A stretch of 63,462 nt of DNA from contig NZ_SMRT01000026.1 in assembly GCF_004354045.1 (NCBI RefSeq), positions 1 to 63,462 of the forward strand, given 5' to 3'. The notes under the pieces were generated by a model. That model had not been told where the DNA came from, did no database searches, and saw nothing but the letters and a program-made list of their open reading frames with translations. Below are positions 1-7,653 of this stretch, piece after piece. A program made the position numbers and the translations under genes. The stretch is from Paenibacillus piri (GTDB lineage Bacteria > Bacillota > Bacilli > Paenibacillales > NBRC-103111). How positions within the stretch are numbered: the stretch's first letter is position 1; every line of letters starts with the position of its first letter.

Positions 1-304
1 CCCTCTCAGGTCGGCTACGCATCGTCGCCTTGGTGAGCCGTTACCCCACCAACTAGCTAATGCGCCGCAGGCCCATCTGTAAGCCACAGATTGCTCCGTG
101 TTTCATGAACGGAACATGCGTTCCATCCAGCTATCCGCTCTTAGCTATCGTTTCCGATAGTTATCCCGGTCTTACAGGCAGGTTGCCTACGTGTTACTCA
201 CCCGTCCGCCGCTAACTGTTCCCGAAGGAACAGTCCGCTCGACTTGCATGTATTAGGCACGCCGCCAGCGTTCGTCCTGAGCCAGGATCAAACTCTCCAC
301 GATA
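1..304 (-). rRNA. 16S ribosomal RNA, 5' portion (truncated by window edge)
   Basis: Read on the minus strand, the segment contains the near-universal 16S 5' sequence (GAGAGTTTGATCCTGGCTCAG region, 277-298), followed by typical bacterial helices, and runs off the left edge. About the first 300 nt of the gene are present. The exact 5' end is an estimate (298-306). It lies downstream of lysS in the same direction, as in the B. subtilis lysS-rrn junction. Confidence 0.97.
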
Positions 305-548
305 CCCCAAAAAGTGAAGCGAACCTCCGTAGAGAATTCCGATTACTTTTCGGGGGCCCCACATTACTGAGGGGATGTAAAAAAGCTTGTCTTAAGCTCA
401 AAAGTAATGCTAGCGAGAATTTGCATTCTCATTTTTAACACTCACTCGTTGTTCAGTTTTCAAAGGGCAATTATTGCGTCCAAGCCGCATTATTGCTGGT
501 TTTTCACGCCATCTTAATCGCCTCACCTTGTTTAGCGGCGACTTTTAT
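305..548 (-). other. rRNA operon leader
   Basis: About 240 nt of transcribed spacer lie between the -10 of the proximal rrn promoter and the 16S 5' end. It carries a TTTGAAAACTGAACAACGAG segment (minus strand, about 447-466), a sequence common in Bacillales rRNA leaders and spacers and likely part of the processing stem. No protein gene is supported here. Confidence 0.6.
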
Positions 549-578
549 AATATACCACGTTTACCTATCGAATTGCAA
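549..578 (-). promoter_or_regulatory. rrn promoter P2 (SigA)
   Basis: On the minus strand TTGCAA (578-573) and TATATT (554-549) are separated by 18 bp. This is the promoter nearest the 16S gene. Confidence 0.75.
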
Positions 579-648
579 GAAATATTTTTAGACGACTGCA
601 ATTCCGATGTACGGCCAAACCGGCCGTGCCGCAAAAGCGACAAAAAAT

Positions 649-677
649 AATATACCAAAACGGCACGCAAAAAGCAA
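649..677 (-). promoter_or_regulatory. rrn promoter P1 (SigA)
   Basis: On the minus strand TTGCTT (677-672) and TATATT (654-649) are separated by 17 bp, about 100 bp upstream of P2. Tandem promoters are usual for Bacillus rRNA operons. Confidence 0.72.
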
Positions 678-810
678 TAGAACGTTTTTCCTTTAACAAT
701 ATTAAGCAATCGGTCAAAGGGTATTTCCGTCCCTCCGCAGGATAACCTGCTGCGCAATCCCTGTTGTCAAGGTTATCGTGGAAAGCAAAGCGCTTATACT
801 TTCAACGATC

Positions 811-845
811 AAAAAAGCGCATCCTTCAAAAGAAAGATACGCTTT
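811..845 (-). terminator. Terminator after lysS
   Basis: On the minus strand AAAGCGTATC (845-836) pairs with GATGCGCTTT (823-814) with one G-U pair, followed by a T run. It separates lysS from the rRNA promoters. Confidence 0.8.
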
Positions 846-868
846 ATCATATCTACTATGTCTAAATT

Positions 869-2368
869 TTATTCGCCTTGGCGCTCCCGCATTAGCGGAA
901 ATAACAGTACATCGCGAATCGAAGGCGAATCGGTTAACAGCATTACCAGACGGTCTATCCCAATGCCCAGACCCCCGGTAGGCGGCATACCGTATTCCAA
1001 TGCGCGAATGAAATCCTCATCCATTTCATGCGCTTCATCATTACCCTGCTCGCGCTCAACCAGCTGCGCTTCGAACCGCTCCCGCTGGTCGATCGGGTCG
1101 TTCAGCTCGGTGAAAGCATTCGCATGCTCGCGCGCAACGATAAACAGCTCGAACCGGTCCGTAAACCGGGGGTCCGACTCGTTCTTTTTGGCCAAAGGCG
1201 AAATAGCCACCGGGTGCCCAAATACAAATGTCGGCTGAATCAACGTTTCTTCAACGAAGGTTTCAAAGAACTGGTTGACGATATGGCCGAATGTCATCAT
1301 AGGCTCTACCGGCACCTTATGCTCTTTCGCCAATTGATGCGCTTCTTCGTCGGTCATGTGCCGACTGAAATCAACGCCGGTCACTTCCTTGATCGCATCC
1401 ACCATCGAGACGCGTCTCCATTGCGGCGACAAATCCACCTCATGTCCCTGGTAGTTTACCTTGGTCGTGCCCAGAACTTCCTGAGCGATGTGGGCGATCA
1501 TTTCTTCGGTCAGCCTCATGATATCCTTATAATCGGCGTAAGCCTCATACAGCTCGATCATTGTAAACTCCGGATTGTGACGGGTCGAAACACCTTCATT
1601 CCGGTAGACGCGACCGATTTCATACACTTTTTCCATACCGCCTACAATAAGCCGCTTCAGATGAAGCTCAATTGCGATCCGCATGTATAACTGCATATCC
1701 AGTGCGTTATGATGCGTAATGAAAGGACGGGCCGTCGCTCCTCCCGCTATCGAATGCAAAGTAGGCGTTTCCACCTCCAAATAACCGCGGGCGTCGAGAT
1801 AACGACGCATCGACTGAATAATTTTCGAGCGCTGAATAAAGGCAGCCTGTACTTCCTGATTCATGATCAGGTCGACGTACCGTTGGCGATAACGAAGCTC
1901 CACGTCTTTTAAGCCATGGTATTTTTCCGGCAGCGGCAAAAGCGATTTGGACAGCACCTCGACATTGTGAGCCTTTACCGAAAGCTCGCCTGTTTTGGTT
2001 TTGAACATAGTGCCTTGAATGCCGATAATATCGCCGATATCCAACAGGTCAAACGCTTGATATTTAGTCGAGCCTACCGCGTCTTCTCTCACATAAATTT
2101 GGATTTTTCCCGAAATGTCCTGAATATGAGCGAAGCCCGCCTTACCCATACCTCGCTTCTGCATAATGCGTCCGGCCACATTTACCTCGATGACGTTGGC
2201 ATCCAGTTCTTCCTTGCTCAGCTGATCGTATGCTTGAAGAAGCTCGCCAGCATGATGGGTAAGTTCGAACTTATGCCCGAACGGATCGATCCCCAAATTG
2301 CGAAGCTCGTCCAGCTTGCTGCGCCGGATCCGCAGCAGTTCGTTTAGTTCCTGTTGTTCGACTGTCAT
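869..2368 (-). CDS. lysS: Lysyl-tRNA synthetase (class II)
   Basis: Charges tRNA-Lys with lysine in the cytoplasm using ATP. The 499-residue protein has the usual length. An N-terminal OB-fold anticodon-binding domain (about 60-150, with AGRIMQKRGMGKAGF) is followed by the class II core: motif 2 around RVYRNEGVSTRHNPEF and motif 3 GGLGIGIDRLVM near the C-terminus. The ATG is preceded by AGGAG. It is the last protein gene before the 16S gene, with terminators on both sides, so it is probably a separate transcription unit. No T-box is visible in its short leader. Confidence 0.98.
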   Translation of the reverse strand: MTVEQQELNELLRIRRSKLDELRNLGIDPFGHKFELTHHAGELLQAYDQLSKEELDANVIEVNVAGRIMQKRGMGKAGFAHIQDISGKIQIYVREDAVGSTKYQAFDLLDIGDIIGIQGTMFKTKTGELSVKAHNVEVLSKSLLPLPEKYHGLKDVELRYRQRYVDLIMNQEVQAAFIQRSKIIQSMRRYLDARGYLEVETPTLHSIAGGATARPFITHHNALDMQLYMRIAIELHLKRLIVGGMEKVYEIGRVYRNEGVSTRHNPEFTMIELYEAYADYKDIMRLTEEMIAHIAQEVLGTTKVNYQGHEVDLSPQWRRVSMVDAIKEVTGVDFSRHMTDEEAHQLAKEHKVPVEPMMTFGHIVNQFFETFVEETLIQPTFVFGHPVAISPLAKKNESDPRFTDRFELFIVAREHANAFTELNDPIDQRERFEAQLVEREQGNDEAHEMDEDFIRALEYGMPPTGGLGIGIDRLVMLLTDSPSIRDVLLFPLMRERQGE

Positions 2369-2428
2369 GAATTCAACTCCTATTCAATGGCTCTCAGCTC
2401 CGCTGAAAACGTATGCTATCTATCATTA

Positions 2429-2454
2429 TAAAAAAGCTTCCAGAGGAAGCTTTT
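2429..2454 (-). terminator. Terminator after greA
   Basis: Perfect hairpin on the minus strand: AAAGCTTCC, loop TCT, GGAAGCTTT, then a T run. It lies 35 bp after the greA stop. Confidence 0.88.
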
Positions 2455-2488
2455 GCCGGTCGTCTTTGGAAAATAAACGGATACCCCA

Positions 2489-2965
2489 TTACTTCTTGAT
2501 ATCAATAATTTCGTACTGAATGACGCCCGCAGGTACGCTAACGTCCACAACAGCGCCCTTTACTTTGCCTAAAATCGCTTTACCTACAGGACTTTCGTTC
2601 GAAATTTTATTTTGAAATGGGTCCGATTCCGCGGTACCAACAATGTTATATTCAACGATTTCACCAAACTCAAGATCCTTCAAGGTTACGATTGAGCCTA
2701 CGCTAACGGTATCTGTATTAACATCTTCATTATTAATGATCCGGGCGTTGCGCAGCAATTTCTCAAGCGTGATCACACGGCCTTCAATAAATGCCTGCTC
2801 GTTCTTCGCATCCTCATACTCGGAGTTCTCGCTAATATCGCCATAGCCGATCGCTACTTTAATTCTTTCCGCAACTTCACGGCGTTTAACACTTTTGAGA
2901 TGTTCCAATTCTTCCTCAAGTTTTTTTAAACCTTCCTGAGTCAGGATGACTTCTTTTTCACTCAT
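2489..2965 (-). CDS. greA: Transcription elongation factor GreA
   Basis: Binds the RNA polymerase secondary channel and stimulates cleavage of backtracked transcripts. It is 158 residues long, the family norm. The N-terminal coiled coil carries the acidic tip (YGDISENSEYEDAK, D43 and E46), and a FKBP-like C-terminal domain follows. AGGAGA precedes the ATG. The gene has its own consensus promoter and terminator, so it is monocistronic. In B. subtilis greA is not at this place; its position between dusB and lysS is a local difference. Confidence 0.97.
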   Translation of the reverse strand: MSEKEVILTQEGLKKLEEELEHLKSVKRREVAERIKVAIGYGDISENSEYEDAKNEQAFIEGRVITLEKLLRNARIINNEDVNTDTVSVGSIVTLKDLEFGEIVEYNIVGTAESDPFQNKISNESPVGKAILGKVKGAVVDVSVPAGVIQYEIIDIKK

Positions 2966-3098
2966 TACAACGATCTCCTGTCATGTGAAAGATTTTCATA
3001 TTTCGAGCGGATTACATCGAGTATGAATTCACTAATAATTAATATATTAACGAACAAAAACCTGATGACTGATCCATCTTTGAAATGACTATTGACTG

Positions 3099-3127
3099 AT
3101 TATATTGCAACCCTATACAAATGTCAA
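3099..3127 (-). promoter_or_regulatory. greA promoter (SigA, full consensus)
   Basis: On the minus strand TTGACA (3127-3122), a 17-bp spacer and TATAAT (3104-3099) match the SigA consensus fully. The greA ATG follows about 130 nt downstream, so the leader is long. I found no recognisable riboswitch in it. Confidence 0.92.
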
Positions 3128-3157
3128 TCTAAGCCAAATGCTTGCCCCGCCCAAATA

Positions 3158-4174
3158 TCAATGGACCAGAGTCGTCTCTCCTGCCGCAGCGGCAGGCGCG
3201 TTCCCTTCCAGTGTGGAGGCGAAATCTTCAAGCACCTGCGCCATCGCGTCGCGTTTGGTCTGCTCCATAATGATATCCTTTACACGGGCCGAGCCGGTCA
3301 ATCCTTTCAAATACCATGCGAGATGCTTCCGCATCTCCTTAACGGCGACGTGCTCGCCTTTCAACGAAACCAAGCGGTCCATATGCAGCAGAGCGATACG
3401 GATTTTCTCCTGCCCCGACGGTTCCGGCGGCAGCTCGCCCTTCGCCAAATATTGAACCGTACGGTACAGCATCCACGGGTTGCCCAACGCCGCGCGGCCG
3501 ATCATGACGCCATCGACGCCCGTCTGATCGAGCATCCGCTTCGCATCCTCGGGTGTCAGAACATCGCCGTTGCCGATAACGGGAATGGAAACCGCTTCTT
3601 TAACCTCTTTAATAATATCCCAATTGGCATGGCCGGTATACATTTGGACACGCGTACGGCCGTGCACGGACACTGCGGACCCTCCGCCATTTTCAACGGC
3701 TTTTGCATTTTGCACGGCGTAAATATGGTCCTCGTCCCAGCCGATGCGCATTTTAACGGTAACGGGCTTACTTACCGACTTGACGACCGTCGTGATCATT
3801 TGTTCTATTTTCGAAGGGTCCAGCAGCCATCTTGCGCCCGCGTCGCATTTCGTAATTTTCGGCACCGGGCAGCCCATATTAATATCGATAATATCCGCAT
3901 TCGTGTTCTGATCGACATATTTCGCAGCTTCCACAAGCGTCTCGGTATCGCCGCCAAAAATTTGCAGGCTTAACGGCTTCTCGCGGTCATCGACATACAG
4001 CATTTCCATCGTTCGGTGGTTGCCGTGCACAATCGCTTTATCGCTCACCATTTCAGCGCATACAAGCCCTGTGCCGAACTCTTTGGCAATTAGACGAAAG
4101 GCGGGGTTGCAGACGCCGGCCATTGGCGCGAGCACCACTTTGTTGGGCGCTTCAACATTACCGATTTTCAACAT
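3158..4174 (-). CDS. dusB: tRNA-dihydrouridine synthase
   Basis: FMN-dependent enzyme reducing uridines in tRNA D-loops. The 338-residue TIM-barrel protein opens with the Dus signature VVLAPMAGVCNPAFR and has the GCP motif (NMGCPVPK) with the presumed catalytic cysteine, then GARWLL and the VKMRIGWD and GNGDV flavin-site strands. Possible GTG and ATG codons at 4183 and 4180 overlap or crowd the GGAAGGAG site, so I chose the ATG at 4174, 8 nt behind it. Gene order folK - Xre - dusB matches B. subtilis yazB-yacF. Confidence 0.95.
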   Translation of the reverse strand: MLKIGNVEAPNKVVLAPMAGVCNPAFRLIAKEFGTGLVCAEMVSDKAIVHGNHRTMEMLYVDDREKPLSLQIFGGDTETLVEAAKYVDQNTNADIIDINMGCPVPKITKCDAGARWLLDPSKIEQMITTVVKSVSKPVTVKMRIGWDEDHIYAVQNAKAVENGGGSAVSVHGRTRVQMYTGHANWDIIKEVKEAVSIPVIGNGDVLTPEDAKRMLDQTGVDGVMIGRAALGNPWMLYRTVQYLAKGELPPEPSGQEKIRIALLHMDRLVSLKGEHVAVKEMRKHLAWYLKGLTGSARVKDIIMEQTKRDAMAQVLEDFASTLEGNAPAAAAGETTLVH

Positions 4175-4195
4175 TGTCATCACTCCTTCCCATGA

Positions 4196-4405
4196 CTATT
4201 TGGCAACAGGCAGCAATTCTTCAGGATCGATACCGAGCACTTCGGAAATTTTACGAATTATTTTCGTGTCCGGCTTGCGGGTTCCTCTTTCAATCGCGCC
4301 TAGTATCGCAATCGACACATCGAGCTGGTCGGCCAATTCGGTTTGGGTAAAGCCCTTTAATTTGCGGAAAGCGCGGATGCGCTGTGCAATTATATTTTTT
4401 TCCAT
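4196..4405 (-). CDS. Small Xre-family HTH regulator (YazB-like)
   Basis: The 69-residue protein is almost entirely a lambda-repressor type helix-turn-helix (RIRAFRKLKGFTQTELADQL...LGAIERGTRKPD), with no effector domain. Target genes are unknown. It overlaps the end of folK by 16 nt and is followed by dusB, exactly as yazB does in B. subtilis, so it is co-transcribed with the folate genes. GGAAGG lies 9 nt before the ATG. Whether it regulates this operon is inference. Confidence 0.88.
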   Translation of the reverse strand: MEKNIIAQRIRAFRKLKGFTQTELADQLDVSIAILGAIERGTRKPDTKIIRKISEVLGIDPEELLPVAK

Positions 4406-4893
4406 GGTGTGACGCCTTCCTTTCCGTCAATGGTTTCCAGGTGTGCCGCCAATTCGGCAGCTTGCTGAAAGCGGCGTTTTTGCATAACTTCCACTAAAGG
4501 AACGAGCACGAACGCTCTTTCCATCATTCTCGGATGTGGCAGTATAAGCTGCGGGTCATCCTGCGCCACGTCGCCATACAGCAGCAAATCCAAGTCTATC
4601 GTTCTCGGTCCCCATCTAACTTCCCGGGTGCGGCCGAGGTTTTGTTCGATTTGCTGCATCACAGCCAGCAGCCCTTCAGCGCGAAGCGTTGTCTCCAGCT
4701 CCAGCGCCATATTCAGAAACGGTGCTTGATCGGTCAAACCGATCGGGTCGGTTTCGTAAATGGCTGAGCGACCCGAGATTCGGACATGCTCGTGACTCTC
4801 CAGCTGCCGGATGGCCTCGGCTAAATAACGCTCCCGGTCTCCTATATTGGAGCCCAGTCCTATATATGCATCAATTCGCGGCGACAAGCCCAT
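4390..4893 (-). CDS. folK: 2-amino-4-hydroxy-6-hydroxymethyldihydropteridine pyrophosphokinase
   Basis: Transfers pyrophosphate from ATP to the pterin alcohol in folate synthesis. The 167-residue protein shows the N-terminal YIGLGSNIGDR and the HPPK signature GPRTIDLDLLLYG, followed by the PHPRMMERAFVL segment. The start lies 6 nt after the folB stop with only a weak ribosome site, suggesting translational coupling. It overlaps the downstream Xre gene. Confidence 0.97.
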   Translation of the reverse strand: MGLSPRIDAYIGLGSNIGDRERYLAEAIRQLESHEHVRISGRSAIYETDPIGLTDQAPFLNMALELETTLRAEGLLAVMQQIEQNLGRTREVRWGPRTIDLDLLLYGDVAQDDPQLILPHPRMMERAFVLVPLVEVMQKRRFQQAAELAAHLETIDGKEGVTPWKKI

Positions 4894-4898
4894 GAAGT

Positions 4899-5261
4899 TT
4901 ATGCCCGCTTTCTATGGATTTCAACCGTTACGCCATTAAAAACCATCGCCACGGGAGGGTGGGGCTTCAAGACGCGTACGGTAATTTCATTTATACTAGT
5001 ATAAGTTTGCAGAAGCCGAGATGCAATATGTTCCGCCAAAGCTTCGATCAGTTTAAACACTTGCCCTTCCACGATCTGTTTAATAATCTCGTAAGCTTCG
5101 GCATAATTAATCGTATCGTCAATGCTGTCGCTTTGTCCGGGCTTGTCCAATGGCAAATGAAGCTCCACATCGACATGGTATCGCTGCCCCAGCTTGTTTT
5201 CCTCGGGGAATACCCCGTGATAGCCATAGAACTGCATGCCGCTCATCACAATTTTATCCAT
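4899..5261 (-). CDS. folB: Dihydroneopterin aldolase
   Basis: Converts dihydroneopterin to 6-hydroxymethyl-dihydropterin plus glycolaldehyde. The 120-residue protein has the family landmarks GMQFYGYHGVFPEE near the N-terminus, NYAEAYE, and the C-terminal KPHPPVAMVFNGVTVEI strand with the conserved lysine. AGGGGG sits 8 nt before the ATG. It lies between folP and folK in the folate operon. Confidence 0.96.
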   Translation of the reverse strand: MDKIVMSGMQFYGYHGVFPEENKLGQRYHVDVELHLPLDKPGQSDSIDDTINYAEAYEIIKQIVEGQVFKLIEALAEHIASRLLQTYTSINEITVRVLKPHPPVAMVFNGVTVEIHRKRA

Positions 5262-5285
5262 CCTGACAACCCCCTAATCAATTAT

Positions 5286-6131
5286 TTATGAAGGAAAGCG
5301 CCGAGCCACAATGGCGTCGGTCATCGCCGCCGTTCGTTTGATAGCCGCCACATCGTGCACGCGCATAATCCGGCAGCCCTGCGTAATGCCCATCGTTACC
5401 GTTGCCGCCGTCCCTTCCAGCACGTCGCCGGGCGGGAGGTTCAACGTCTTCTGAATCATACTTTTCCGCGAGGTACCTAACAGCACCGGATAACCGATGT
5501 CAACGATTCGGTGCAATTCGTTCATGAGCTGTAAATTTTGCTCGTACGATTTGGCGAAGCCGATCCCCGGGTCCAGAATGATCTGCTCGTCCCGAATGCC
5601 CGCTTCGTGAGCGAGGCGGACGCTTTCCAGCAAGTCCTGGATGACGTCGTGGATGAAATGATCATATACGGCCTTTACCCGATTATGCATCAGTATAATC
5701 GGACAGCCGTACCTCGCAGCAGTCCGCGCCATGGCGTCGTCCTTCTTCAGTCCCCATATGTCATTCAAAATATGGGCCCCCGCTTCCAGCGCCTGCCGGG
5801 CTACCTCCGCTTTATAGGTATCGATGGACAGCGGCACCCGGATTCCCGCTTCGCGCAAAGCCCGAACGACGGGAATGACCCGCTCCAGTTCCCGCTCGAG
5901 CGTAACGGTCTCAGAGCCCGGCCGGGTCGATTCGCCTCCGATATCGATCATATCGGCCCCTTCCTCCACCATTCGTCTGGCCCGCTCTACGGCCGCAGGC
6001 AGCTCTTGATAACGGCCTCCATCCGAAAACGAATCGGGAGTCACATTCAAAATTCCCATGATTGCCGTTCGATTGCCCACATCCAACGAAAGCTCGCGGC
6101 ATTGAATAATTCCATTCGATAGCTTGTTCAT
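5286..6131 (-). CDS. folP: Dihydropteroate synthase
   Basis: Condenses p-aminobenzoate with the pterin pyrophosphate and is the sulfonamide target (B. subtilis sul). Signatures are GILNVTPDSFSDGG, GADMIDIGGESTRPG, LDPGIGFAK and the C-terminal RVHDV. An ATG at 6146 overlaps the pabC stop as ATGA, but AAAGGTGA stands directly ahead of the ATG at 6131, which I chose (281 residues). Either start keeps the enzyme intact. Confidence 0.95.
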   Translation of the reverse strand: MNKLSNGIIQCRELSLDVGNRTAIMGILNVTPDSFSDGGRYQELPAAVERARRMVEEGADMIDIGGESTRPGSETVTLERELERVIPVVRALREAGIRVPLSIDTYKAEVARQALEAGAHILNDIWGLKKDDAMARTAARYGCPIILMHNRVKAVYDHFIHDVIQDLLESVRLAHEAGIRDEQIILDPGIGFAKSYEQNLQLMNELHRIVDIGYPVLLGTSRKSMIQKTLNLPPGDVLEGTAATVTMGITQGCRIMRVHDVAAIKRTAAMTDAIVARRFPS

Positions 6132-6142
6132 ACGATCACCTT

Positions 6143-7030
6143 TCATTTACCGATTGAACCGGTGTTCTGCTCATATTGAAGCATCAGCGCGGCGGTCAGC
6201 GTTCCTGCACTGCCGCCGCCAACTCTCGTTTCCTGTCCGCTGGAGTCGAACAATGAGGTGACCGGAACGATTTCTTGAATCGAATTCGTCAGACATACTT
6301 CATCCGCATCGAGCAAATCATGCCAGGTGTACAAGCCCTCCGTGGGCCTCATGCCGGCCTGGTCGCCCAACTGCATCACGAAGGCGCGGGTAATACCCGG
6401 TAATATGCCCGTTTCCAGAGCAGGCGTATGCAGCCGCCCGTCTTTCATAAAAAACAGGCTGCTGACGATGCCCTCCGCCAAAAAGCCTCTCGCATCGACA
6501 AATAATCCTTCCGCCGCCGAGGCCGCTGCCCAGGCATATTGCTGCAGCTCGCGCTTGGCTAATAGGTTGTTCATATAATGAAGCGACTTCAGTCTCCCTT
6601 CGCCTTCCGGCGTATTCCGTGCGAGCCGAAGCAGCTGCAGCGGCTTCCCGTCCCGATACAGCTTGTCGCTGCGCGCAGGCAGCGGCTTGATGTACACAAT
6701 GACGGAAGGCTCGGCATAAGCTCCGCCCGGCAAACCGAGCGCATCCGTGCCGGCCGTTACCGTGAATCGGATGTACGCGTCGTCCAGACCATTGACGCTC
6801 AGCAGCTCCGTCACGATCCGCTTCCAAGCTTCCGCCGACGGCTCGTAGGCTATACCGAGCTGCCTGCACCCGGACGCCAAACGGTCCATATGCGCTTCAA
6901 GCAAAAAGGGGATGCCGCCGTAGGTGCGAAATGTCTCGAACAGACCGATCCCATAAAGAAAACCGTGGTCGTATACGGAGACCACGGCCTTCTCTTCATT
7001 TATCACAGTGCCGTTCACATATATGTTCAC
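6143..7030 (-). CDS. pabC: Aminodeoxychorismate lyase (PLP-dependent)
   Basis: Releases pyruvate from aminodeoxychorismate to give p-aminobenzoate. It is a class IV aminotransferase fold of 295 residues with the N-terminal YDHGFLYGIGLFETFR, the presumed PLP lysine K148 (RLKSLHYMNN) and C-terminal EVCLTNSIQEIVPV. The GTG start overlaps the pabA stop as GTGA, implying coupling. It follows pabB and pabA in pathway order. Confidence 0.94.
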   Translation of the reverse strand: MNIYVNGTVINEEKAVVSVYDHGFLYGIGLFETFRTYGGIPFLLEAHMDRLASGCRQLGIAYEPSAEAWKRIVTELLSVNGLDDAYIRFTVTAGTDALGLPGGAYAEPSVIVYIKPLPARSDKLYRDGKPLQLLRLARNTPEGEGRLKSLHYMNNLLAKRELQQYAWAAASAAEGLFVDARGFLAEGIVSSLFFMKDGRLHTPALETGILPGITRAFVMQLGDQAGMRPTEGLYTWHDLLDADEVCLTNSIQEIVPVTSLFDSSGQETRVGGGSAGTLTAALMLQYEQNTGSIGK

Positions 7031-7608
7031 GCCGGCTTCACAGCCGTTTCATTCAAGAAATTGCGCAAAATTTGCAATCCGTGGTCGGTAATGATCGATT
7101 CCGGATGAAATTGTACGCCTTCAATCGGATATTCCTTATGGCGAAGTCCCATAATTTCTCCCTCTGCCGTTTCCGCACTGATTTCCAGGCAATCCGGCAG
7201 CGTTTCGCGCTTGACGATCAAGGAGTGGTAACGTGTCGCGGTAAACGGCGATGGCAAGCCTTTGAACAGTGTCCGCCCGTCGTGAGCAATCGGCGATGTT
7301 TTTCCGTGCATCAGCCGTTCCGCCCGTACCACTTCGCCTCCGAACGCTTGTCCGATCGACTGGTGGCCGAGACATACGCCGAGTATCGGAATCTGCCCTT
7401 TGAACCGCTCAATCAGCGACAGGCTGATCCCCGCTTCGTTCGGAGTGCACGGCCCGGGGGAAATCAGAATATGATCGGGCTTTAATGCTTCAATTCCGTC
7501 CAAATCGATTTCATCGTTGCGGCGAACCTCCACCTGCTCGCCCAATTCACCCAAATATTGCACCAAATTATACGTAAACGAATCGTAGTTATCAATCACG
7601 AGAATCAT
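7027..7608 (-). CDS. pabA: Aminodeoxychorismate/anthranilate synthase glutaminase subunit
   Basis: Class I glutamine amidotransferase supplying ammonia to PabB. The 193-residue protein carries the nucleophile C79 in GVCLGHQ and the H168/E170 pair in VQFHPES. In B. subtilis the equivalent subunit serves both PabB and TrpE. No trp genes occur in this window, so dual use here is inference. GGGAGG lies 9 nt before the ATG. Confidence 0.95.
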   Translation of the reverse strand: MILVIDNYDSFTYNLVQYLGELGEQVEVRRNDEIDLDGIEALKPDHILISPGPCTPNEAGISLSLIERFKGQIPILGVCLGHQSIGQAFGGEVVRAERLMHGKTSPIAHDGRTLFKGLPSPFTATRYHSLIVKRETLPDCLEISAETAEGEIMGLRHKEYPIEGVQFHPESIITDHGLQILRNFLNETAVKPA

Positions 7609-7653
7609 GCGCAGTGGCCTCCCTTAAACTAATTTTTCCTCATGAATCTCATT

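Noticed and set aside
545..757. 70-codon minus-strand ORF in the rRNA promoter region
   Set aside because: It overlaps both rRNA promoters and has no ribosome site.
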